Positions 39,902-46,563 of a stretch of DNA of 46,563 nucleotides are shown here, in pieces. The position numbers were made by a program, and so were the translations under genes. The DNA is from Desulfovibrio sp. Its GTDB lineage: Bacteria; Bacillota; Dethiobacteria; DTU022. The number at the start of each line of letters is the position of its first letter. The stretch's first letter is position 1. The notes beneath the pieces were generated by a model. The model saw only the letters and a list, made by a program, of their open reading frames with translations. It was not told where the DNA came from and made no database searches. The DNA is taken from NCBI GenBank assembly GCA_020060545.1, contig JAGUZX010000103.1:1-46563 (forward strand). The letters are read 5' to 3'.

Positions 39902-40846
39902 ATGATCCGTCATATCGCGATTATCGGCGCAGGCAACGTCGGCGCAACCACCGCTTATACCTTTGCCGCCTCCGGCCTGGCTGAAAAACTGTCACTGATA
40001 GACATCAATGAGGCCAAGGCCGAAGGAGAAGCGCTGGACCTGCGGGACGGGATATCTTTTTTGCGCCCGGTGGTCATCCGTTCCGGCGGTTATGAGCTGT
40101 GCCGCGAGGCTCAAATCGTCATCGTCACCGCGGGAGCAAACCAGGCGCCCGGGCAAAGCCGGCTGGAGCTGCTGGAGCAAAATGCGGCCGTTTTCCGGCA
40201 GGTTATTCCCGCGGTGGTGGAACATGACGGCGGCGCCATCATCATCGTGGTCACAAACCCCGTGGATGTGTTGACCTATTTAGCGCAGAAACTCTCCGGT
40301 CTCCCCCCGGGAAGTGTATTCGGCTCGGGCACGGTCCTGGATACAGCCAGGCTGCGCAACCAGATCAGCCGGCACTGCCGGATCGACGCCCGCAATGTCC
40401 ACGGCTATGTCATTGGGGAACACGGCGACACCGCCGTCCCGGTTTGGAGCGCTGTCCAGATCGCCGGTATGCGCCTGGAACAATTCTGCCGCTACTGCGG
40501 TAAGGGATGCTCCGCCCAAACAAAAATCGGCGAAAAAGTCAGGTCCGCCGCGGAACGGATCATTTCCCGCAAGGGAGCCACTTATTACTCCATCGCCCTG
40601 GCGGTAAAAAGAATCGTGCAGAGCATTCTCCGCAATGAACACTCCGTGTTGACTGTATCCACCCTGGTGGAAGATTATTACGGGATCAGCGATGTTTGCC
40701 TGAGCCTGCCGGCGATCGTCAGCGGGCGGGGCGTGCAGGAGGTGCTGCCGCTGGAGCTTGCACCCCCCGAGGCGGAAGCCCTGCGGCGCAGCGCCGCCCG
40801 GCTCAAAGAGGCTCAACTCCGCCTGTTCTCGCCGGCGGGCTGGTAG
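39902..40846 (+). CDS. ldh: L-lactate dehydrogenase
   Basis: HIAIIGAGNVGATTAYTFAASGLAEKLSLIDINEAKAEGEALDL, TAGANQAPGQSRLELLEQN, GYVIGEHGDTAVPVWS. Confidence 0.92.
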   Translation: MIRHIAIIGAGNVGATTAYTFAASGLAEKLSLIDINEAKAEGEALDLRDGISFLRPVVIRSGGYELCREAQIVIVTAGANQAPGQSRLELLEQNAAVFRQVIPAVVEHDGGAIIIVVTNPVDVLTYLAQKLSGLPPGSVFGSGTVLDTARLRNQISRHCRIDARNVHGYVIGEHGDTAVPVWSAVQIAGMRLEQFCRYCGKGCSAQTKIGEKVRSAAERIISRKGATYYSIALAVKRIVQSILRNEHSVLTVSTLVEDYYGISDVCLSLPAIVSGRGVQEVLPLELAPPEAEALRRSAARLKEAQLRLFSPAGW

Positions 40847-40958
40847 ACTTTAAGCTCCAAGCCTCGCTTCGGTCCTCGCTGGAAGATTATTTCGCTGCCG
40901 CTTCGGAAGATCCTTTTTCATGCGCTGGCATTTGCCTAAAACGCGTACGGCAGGTGCA

Positions 40959-40999
40959 ATAACTTAATAAATGGTGCCAGGCACCGTTTATTAAGTTAT
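40959..40999. repeat. palindromic intergenic element, GGTGCCAGGCACC tip with ATAACTTAATAAA arms
   Basis: ATAACTTAATAAATGGTGCCAGGCACCGTTTATTAAGTTAT; abuts the GerMN stop codon. Confidence 0.9.
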
Positions 41000-42010
41000 C
41001 TAAGGGAGTAAATCCAGGTCTTGCCGGCGCAGGTGATCTTCCCAGACAAAATGGCCGTCGCTCCAGGTTTCGCCGTTCAGGGTCGCCAGAACGGCGTCCA
41101 CTTCAGGAAGCTCGGTAAAAGTGTACACCAGGGATTTAACCACCGCGCGGGAAGCTTCGTGGTTCAGGGGAGCCGTTCCGGCGAGGTCGATCGTAAGCAG
41201 GCCGTCCTTTAACGTAAAGCCGAGGGAGCGGTTATCCCCGGGCAGCACCGACAACCGCTCCCCATCGTAATCACGGGCCAGCAAGGCGATGATCTGCTTC
41301 AGCGGACAGTTATCGGCCGTCGTGCCCGCCGGAGAATCCAACTTTACCAAAAAAGGTTCCGCCAGGTTGCCCCATGCCGGCGCACCGATTTCATCGATCC
41401 CTTTTTTCCGAAAATAAAGCTTGTAAGGCAGTGAGACTCCCGGCGGGGCCAGCGGGCTGCCCCAGCCGATGGTGTCACCCTGCCACGGGCTGCCGTTCTG
41501 AAAGAGCCAGACTGAATCGATATCCGGAAAAGCGGTCAGGGAGTAGACCAGGGAAAGGTACAAGAACTGCTCCGCCTGTTGGGCAGCCCGGTCTTCAACA
41601 AGGGCAAGCGTTCCGTCCATCGAAATGTGGACCACGCAGATGCCGTTCCGGATATAGATGTCTTCCAGAATGGCGGCGCCGGCGATCACCGGCCCGGCAT
41701 CGTGCGCCGACACCTCTTCAGGCAAAGGGCCGCGTATAAGCGCATTGACGGTTGCCCGTGCGACTGCTTCAGTCCAGGGAACGGGCCTGATCACCGGTAT
41801 GACCGGTGTGCCGGCCGGGCTGCCGGGCTCTAATTTTTCATTCCGGAAATAAAGGGTTAAGTAGATCGTATATTCGTCTTCGTAATCACGGGAGGGGCCG
41901 GGCTGCAGGCCGGCCGAATCATGGCCGGTAATAACGCAGGACGCCGCCGTCAACCCGGCAGCAGTACATCCCAGGACCAGCAGAAATAGAACCAGTCGCC
42001 TGTAAGCCAC
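41000..42010 (-). CDS. GerMN-domain (spore germination/sporulation type) lipoprotein-like protein
   Basis: Two GerMN-like modules: TIYLTLYFRNEKLEPG..VNALIRGPLPEE; LYFRKKGIDEIGA..DGLLTIDLAGTAPLNHEASRAVVKSLVYTFTELPEVDAV; N-terminal signal. Confidence 0.85.
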   Translation of the reverse strand: MAYRRLVLFLLVLGCTAAGLTAASCVITGHDSAGLQPGPSRDYEDEYTIYLTLYFRNEKLEPGSPAGTPVIPVIRPVPWTEAVARATVNALIRGPLPEEVSAHDAGPVIAGAAILEDIYIRNGICVVHISMDGTLALVEDRAAQQAEQFLYLSLVYSLTAFPDIDSVWLFQNGSPWQGDTIGWGSPLAPPGVSLPYKLYFRKKGIDEIGAPAWGNLAEPFLVKLDSPAGTTADNCPLKQIIALLARDYDGERLSVLPGDNRSLGFTLKDGLLTIDLAGTAPLNHEASRAVVKSLVYTFTELPEVDAVLATLNGETWSDGHFVWEDHLRRQDLDLLP

Positions 42011-42089
42011 GGCGGGGGCCTCCCCTTAAGGTATTACTCTGCCAATTCGACATTATACGTCAAATTCCTACGGTTGTAAGGCAGAAAAA

Positions 42090-42122
42090 TTGCGGTAGCC
42101 CGGTCGAAGCCCACTACCGCAA
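42090..42122 (-). terminator. Rho-independent terminator of LRR gene
   Basis: TTGCGGTAG..CTACCGCAA followed on the minus strand by TTTTTC. Confidence 0.75.
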
Positions 42123-42188
42123 GGTTTTTCCCAACTGTAAATTAACTTCACACCGTTCACGGCGTACCCGGGAATACTGTTGGCAGTC

Positions 42189-43058
42189 CTATTGGCCGGC
42201 GCAATCTGCACAAAACTGCTCATCGGTTACCACGTCCGTCCCCGACGCCCGGAGAAATTCGACGATCTTGCCGCCAGGCGAGCCCGGCGCCAGGTCAAGC
42301 CGGTTATGGTGCAGGCGAAGTTCCCTCAGTCCTGATAAGCCGTGCAAGGCGGAAATGTTCTCGATTTGATTCCGGCCGAGGTTTAGTTCTTGCAGGTTGG
42401 CCAGTCCACCCAGAGCGGCGATATCCTGAATGCGGTTCGATTCCAGGCATAGCCGCTGCAGCCAGGCCATATTCTTGACGGCGGAAATGTCGCTGACTTC
42501 GTTCCCGGTCAGGACAAGCTCTTGCAGGTTGACCAGGGTCTCCAGCGGGGAGAGCTCTCTGATCCGGTTTGACCAGAGATAAAGGCTGTTCAGGTCGGAA
42601 AGGCCGCGCAGGGGGGAGATGTCGGCAATCTCGTTCCCGCCCAGGTTTAGGTAAATCAAACCGGTCAAACCGCGCAGGGGAGAGATATCGCTAATCCGGT
42701 TTGACCACAGGTGAAGCCATTTTAATCTGTTCAAGCCGGCGAGAGGAGAAATATCGGCGATCCGGTTCCAGCTTAAATCAAGATAGGTCAGGTTGACGGC
42801 ATGTTCCAGGCCCCTCACAGCCGTGATCTCCCTGCCGATAGCTTCCAGGCGGGTTAGTTGCGCCAGATCTTGCCGGGTGATCTTTGTCTCCGCGGGCAAC
42901 TCAAGCATTTCACGGACGGCAATCTCCAGCCCGGGATCGGCGAAATAAACACTCGCCTCCCGTGTTTCCAGTCCGCAGCCGGCAGCGGCTGAAGCGCTTA
43001 AAAGCAGGGCCACAACCGCCACCCACCGGCGGCATACCTTTGGTCGATAAAACCGCAT
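42189..43058 (-). CDS. leucine-rich-repeat (SDS22/internalin-like) lipoprotein
   Basis: Signal with lipobox SAAAGC; repeated 22-aa LxxLxLxxNxIxDISPLxGL units. Confidence 0.9.
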   Translation of the reverse strand: MRFYRPKVCRRWVAVVALLLSASAAAGCGLETREASVYFADPGLEIAVREMLELPAETKITRQDLAQLTRLEAIGREITAVRGLEHAVNLTYLDLSWNRIADISPLAGLNRLKWLHLWSNRISDISPLRGLTGLIYLNLGGNEIADISPLRGLSDLNSLYLWSNRIRELSPLETLVNLQELVLTGNEVSDISAVKNMAWLQRLCLESNRIQDIAALGGLANLQELNLGRNQIENISALHGLSGLRELRLHHNRLDLAPGSPGGKIVEFLRASGTDVVTDEQFCADCAGQ

Positions 43059-43283
43059 TTACTACCTCCATATTGCCGGATCGTTTTTGCCGGTTCAGGC
43101 CGGATTTGCAGACTTAAATTTCCGATCCGCTTTAATCTATCATATTACCCGTCTTTTTTACAATAAAAAACTAGCCCGGGGTACGCCGCGTAATCGATTT
43201 GCTCCTTTTCTCTTAACAGCCAGGAAGTCCCCCGCCATCTTGAGCCGCCTTGCAGGCTTCAGGGGGGGTGCCTGAAGTTTCCC

Positions 43284-44063
43284 TTACCGGCCCTTCCACC
43301 GGGGTTCTCTCTTCTCTATAAACGCGCTGATTCCCTCCTGGAAGTCTTCCGTCTGCATCAGGAATCCCAAAGCCTCCCGCTCCAGCTCAAGGCCTGACTG
43401 CAAGTCGGTGTCAATACCCTTGTTCATCGCATATTTAATCCTGCGCAGCCCCAGGGGCGGCTTGGCCGCCAGCTTTCCGGCGAGCGCCATCACCGCTTCT
43501 TCAAGCTTGTCCATGGGAACGACTTCATCAGCCAGGCCGATCTCTTTCGCCTGTTTACCGTTAACGGGCTCACCGGTAAGGATCATCTTCTTCGCCAGGG
43601 GGAGGCCGATCCGCCGGGGCAGGCGCTGCGTGCCCCCCCAACCGGGCAGCAGGCCCCGGTTGATTTCAGGCAGCCCCATCTCTGAGTTTTCCGATACAAC
43701 AATAAAGTCGCAGGCCAGGGTGATTTCACAGCCGCCGCCCAGGGCAAACCCGTTTACCATGGCGATAACCGGTTTTTCGTAATTGGCAATCATTTCTACT
43801 ACCGGTTCCACGGCGGCAGTTTCCGAGAGATCCCACCCGGCGGAAAAGCAGTACCTGGTCTCCTTCCGGCCGTCCTTCTCCCTGATCGCGGGGCTGCCGG
43901 TAATCACGAGAACCCTGATTTCGTCATCAGCACCGATATCTGCCAAAGCCTCTTTCATCTCCAACCCCAGGGCGGCGTTGATGGCGTTAAACCTCTGCGG
44001 CCTGTTCAAGGTAATCCTGGCCACATGCCCCTCCTTTGCCACGATAATCGTTTCAAAGCTCAT
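43284..44063 (-). CDS. enoyl-CoA hydratase/isomerase family protein
   Basis: ITLNRPQRFNAINAALGLEMKEAL, MVNGFALGGGCEITLACDFIV, GWGGTQRLPRRIG. Confidence 0.92.
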   Translation of the reverse strand: MSFETIIVAKEGHVARITLNRPQRFNAINAALGLEMKEALADIGADDEIRVLVITGSPAIREKDGRKETRYCFSAGWDLSETAAVEPVVEMIANYEKPVIAMVNGFALGGGCEITLACDFIVVSENSEMGLPEINRGLLPGWGGTQRLPRRIGLPLAKKMILTGEPVNGKQAKEIGLADEVVPMDKLEEAVMALAGKLAAKPPLGLRRIKYAMNKGIDTDLQSGLELEREALGFLMQTEDFQEGISAFIEKREPRWKGR

Positions 44064-44100
44064 TTACAAACAAACCTCCTTTAAGTTAATAATGAATAAT

Positions 44101-44173
44101 GGGGGTCAGACCTCGAATAGTGAATTTAAATAGTAAAACCTGCTACTAACTCACTTTTCAAGGTCTGACCCCC
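44101..44173. repeat. inverted-repeat element with GGGGGTCAGACCT termini
   Basis: GGGGGTCAGACCT (44101-44113) and AGGTCTGACCCCC (44161-44173), 13-nt perfect inverted repeat with TAGTA..TACTA inside. Confidence 0.92.
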
Positions 44174-44189
44174 CTTTTTTACTGTTCCG

Positions 44190-44468
44190 TTAGTAGAAGA
44201 TGAGGATAAGCGCCACCGCCGCCGTGGAAACCCACAAAATAGCTTGATCAAGCTTTTTGGGATTGGCTTTCTTGTACATTAAAAAGTGTGAGAGGGCCAG
44301 AAAGAGCACGGCCAAAACGGTAAAATGAATCCTGTATCTGCCTAAAACCGCCAATCCGCTCAGTAAACCGCTGAGACCCAGCGGAATAAAAATGGCCGGC
44401 CCCAGTCAGCAGATTGTCGCCAGCACCGACGAGAGCACCGAACCCAGGCTCGCCAGCTTCTCTTTCAT
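44190..44468 (-). CDS. MerT-like small membrane protein, candidate selenoprotein (in-frame UGA at codon 21, 44406-44408)
   Basis: Manual translation with TGA as U: MKEKLASLGSVLSSVLATICULGPAIFIPLGLSGLLSGLAVLGRYRIHFTVLAVLFLALSHFLMYKKANPKKLDQAILWVSTAAVALILIFY*. Open before and after the UGA; matches MerT TM1 pattern LASxCCLGPxxxxxLGxSG; SECIS-like hairpin downstream; AAAGGGG upstream of ATG. Confidence 0.85.
44368..44384 (-). promoter_or_regulatory. putative bacterial SECIS stem-loop
   Basis: Minus strand CCGCTG-GGTCT-CAGCGG: perfect 6-bp stem, 5-nt loop with G at positions 1 and 2, stem begins 21 nt after the UGA and loop 27 nt after it. Confidence 0.8.
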
Positions 44469-44703
44469 CGACAGTAATCCCCTTTCCAGTTGATGTACAT
44501 CCATGATGCTTGCTGCTTCTCTTATTACATTATACAATATTTCAGCGGGTTTAGCCGCTCAAATAGCCGTCTCTAGCCGCCAACCCCCGCACAATTTGGA
44601 AGGAATAACTTGGAACACCGAGAATCTAGGCTGTTGGTTTGGATAGTTATCCTCAATTCACCTGTATGATCACAACCGGAATAATTCTTGGAGGTGCAAG
44701 GGT

Positions 44704-45057
44704 TTGACTATGAAATTAAGGGCCAAGATCTGGTTTGAGAACGACGGCCGCAAAGCCTTCGGCGACGGGCCGTGGGATATCCTGCAGCGGGTGGAGCGGA
44801 CAGGTTCTTTAAGGCAGGCCGCCGCCGAAATTAATATGTCCTACAGCCAGGTCTGGAGGCTGATCCGGATGCTGGAACACAACCTGGGCTTCCCCCTGCT
44901 GGAGAAAAAGACCGGCGGCCCCGGCGGCGGCCACTCATTATTAACTCCTGCAGCGGTCTGCTTAAACGCGGCATACAGCCATTTCCGCCGCGAAGCAAAA
45001 CAAAACCTCGACGGCCTTTTCAAGAAATATTTCCCGCCGGGCTTGTTTATGCCTTAA
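44704..45057 (+). CDS. ModE-like winged-helix (LysR-type HTH) regulator, DNA-binding domain only
   Basis: RAKIWFENDGRKAFGDGPWDILQRVERTGSLRQAAAEINMSYSQVWRLIRMLEHNLGFPLLEKKTGGPGGGHSLLTPAA; no molybdate-binding domain. Confidence 0.88.
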   Translation: MTMKLRAKIWFENDGRKAFGDGPWDILQRVERTGSLRQAAAEINMSYSQVWRLIRMLEHNLGFPLLEKKTGGPGGGHSLLTPAAVCLNAAYSHFRREAKQNLDGLFKKYFPPGLFMP

Positions 45058-45128
45058 AAGCCGGAGGGTAGACGTGACATTGTGACATTAAATGGTTATA
45101 TTTAGGGATAATGGCATCATATATCCAT

Positions 45129-46205
45129 TTAATTACGCCTTGGCCACGTAAGCAGAAAAATCCCGGCGGCCACCGCCGTCAAGGCGCCCAAACAGGTAAA
45201 GCCTAAAGGCAGTCCTGAACGCGATGAAGTATCTACCAGGGAGGAGTCATATGAGGAAAAATATATTTTACTACTACCTAAATAATTATTTAAATAATAA
45301 GATAAAATAACAAAGCGGCCGCCACCCCATGCTACCCCAAGTAACGTCTCACCTTCAATTATGGCAGCCTTCGACCACTTTCCCCCGTCCGGCGAGATAA
45401 GGATGGTTCCTTCGTGGGCCACAGCGATGAACAGGCCATCGCCAAAAGCAACATCATCTAATTGCTTATCTGAAACTGCAATAACCTGTGATGACCATGT
45501 CTTCCCATCCGGTGAAGTAAGAATAAAATTTGAAGTATGCTCGGTGAATAAAGAACCGACGGCAACAAAGAGACTGTCACCCCAAACCACCCCGGTTAAA
45601 ACCAAATCCGTAGCAATCTCTGACCATATCTTTCCATCCGGCGAGGTAAGGATAATGTTGGATAATCCTTCGGTGGCGAAACAACCAACAGCAACAAAAA
45701 GACCGTCACCCCAGGCCACGTCACTGAACCATGGCTTTTTGGTGACTGTATCAACACTTGACCATGTCTTCCCGTCCGGTGAGGTGAGGATAACGCCGCC
45801 AACACCTACAGCAACAAAAAGACCGTCACCCCAGGCCACGCCTTCTAAGCACGCATCTGTAACTGCAGCAATCCTTGACCAGTCCCTTCCGTCCGGTGAA
45901 GTAAGAATAACGCCTTCATTTCCTACAGCGACAAACAGGTCCTCCCCCCAGGTTACGCCCTCCAAGCGCTTATCTGTAACGGGCGTGGCTTTGATCCACG
46001 TCTCCCCATCTGGGGAATGAAGGATTATTCCCTTATCTCCCACAGCAACAAACAAACCTTCGCCATAGGTAACTGCATTTAAAGGTGGGGAAATGGCCTC
46101 TACGCTTACAGTCCATGCTAATTGATGAGCCGATACTACCGAAGACAGAAACAGCAAAAACAAAACCAGTACCGAAAAAACCGCCTTTTTCAAAGAGTGG
46201 GTCAT
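45129..46205 (-). CDS. secreted/membrane-anchored seven-repeat beta-propeller protein (photosystem-assembly BNR/YCF48-like)
   Basis: Signal peptide, seven [V(A/T)(W/F)GxxLFVAVGxxGxILTSPDGxxWS] repeats, C-terminal TM plus PRRN. Confidence 0.82.
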   Translation of the reverse strand: MTHSLKKAVFSVLVLFLLFLSSVVSAHQLAWTVSVEAISPPLNAVTYGEGLFVAVGDKGIILHSPDGETWIKATPVTDKRLEGVTWGEDLFVAVGNEGVILTSPDGRDWSRIAAVTDACLEGVAWGDGLFVAVGVGGVILTSPDGKTWSSVDTVTKKPWFSDVAWGDGLFVAVGCFATEGLSNIILTSPDGKIWSEIATDLVLTGVVWGDSLFVAVGSLFTEHTSNFILTSPDGKTWSSQVIAVSDKQLDDVAFGDGLFIAVAHEGTILISPDGGKWSKAAIIEGETLLGVAWGGGRFVILSYYLNNYLGSSKIYFSSYDSSLVDTSSRSGLPLGFTCLGALTAVAAGIFLLTWPRRN

Positions 46206-46500
46206 TTTTCAACCTCCCGGGTAAGATAACTCATCTCTATGAGTTCAATAATTTATTTGGGGAGATCCGCCACACAACAGGCCTATCCTTCGTATACAAG
46301 CCTGCAATCGTCTAGATGCCAGGCAAGCGGATTTAGAGGATTTTAGTTCTTGGGGTGCAGATTGCCGTGTTTTTAAGAGGCGCCTGAACTTGCGATGTCC
46401 TGTAGTGGTTGCTATAATTTAAATATATTATTTATGTTTATAATTCACTGTTTTTGGTATAACTCCTGCTTAGGGGGAGACCGTCCGGGGTTAAAATCCA

Positions 46501-46539
46501 AAAAAGTTCATTCGGTGCCAGGCACCGAATGAACTTTTT
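46501..46539. repeat. palindromic intergenic element, GGTGCCAGGCACC tip with AAAAAGTTCATTC arms
   Basis: AAAAAGTTCATTCGGTGCC-A-GGCACCGAATGAACTTTTT, 19-nt perfect arms. Confidence 0.92.
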
Positions 46540-46563
46540 AATAATTTTCCTGGCGGGGACCTA

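Noticed and set aside
44190-44468. Interpretation as a simple pseudogene with a premature stop
   Set aside because: Only one interruption, located exactly at the functional Cys position of MerT, flanked by intact frame and a SECIS-like hairpin at the right distance; random decay is less likely, though not excluded without genome-wide sel gene evidence.
45361-46020. Possible CRISPR-like spaced repeats
   Set aside because: Repeats are in-frame 120-bp degenerate coding units of the beta-propeller, not short identical direct repeats with unique spacers.

Overview
Chromosomal window from a GC-rich, probably spore-forming anaerobic Firmicute (Peptococcaceae/Moorella-like judging by gene content). 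Most of it is well-packed housekeeping and metabolic genes: pyrC 5' end, a sirtuin, a YhaM-like HD nuclease, a penicillin-acylase family protein, a long minus-strand carbonyl-branch Wood-Ljungdahl cluster (cooC-cooS/acsA-acsB-acsC-acsD-acsE-metV-metF) running into thiolase/crotonase/3-hydroxyacyl-CoA dehydrogenase genes, an EFR1-type flavodoxin/ferredoxin protein, ctsR-mcsA-mcsB-clpC, mgtC, a DUF4015-type glycoside hydrolase, a split NHEJ operon (ku, ligase, LigD-type polymerase), trxB, nadA-nadB-nadC, nfu/cysteine desulfurase/thiI, an Lgt-like protein, ldh, GerMN, LRR and beta-propeller surface proteins and a ModE-like regulator. The most notable item is absent from the supplied ORF track: a 92-codon MerT-like gene at complement(44190..44468) with an in-frame UGA at the second position of the MerT Cys-Cys metal-binding pair (...ATIC-U-LGP...). 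It is followed at the correct distance by a perfect 6-bp stem with a GGUCU loop, which fits a bacterial SECIS, so this is a strong candidate selenoprotein. The second theme is intergenic repeats: (i) palindromes with a GGTGCCWGGCACC tip, (ii) GGGGACGGnGTTGTTGACA inverted repeats flanking the EFR1 gene, one of which supplies its stop codon, (iii) a GGGGGTCAGACCT inverted repeat, and (iv) degenerate 7-nt-periodic purine-rich tracts located at gene 3' ends. No transposase, rRNA, tRNA or CRISPR array was found.
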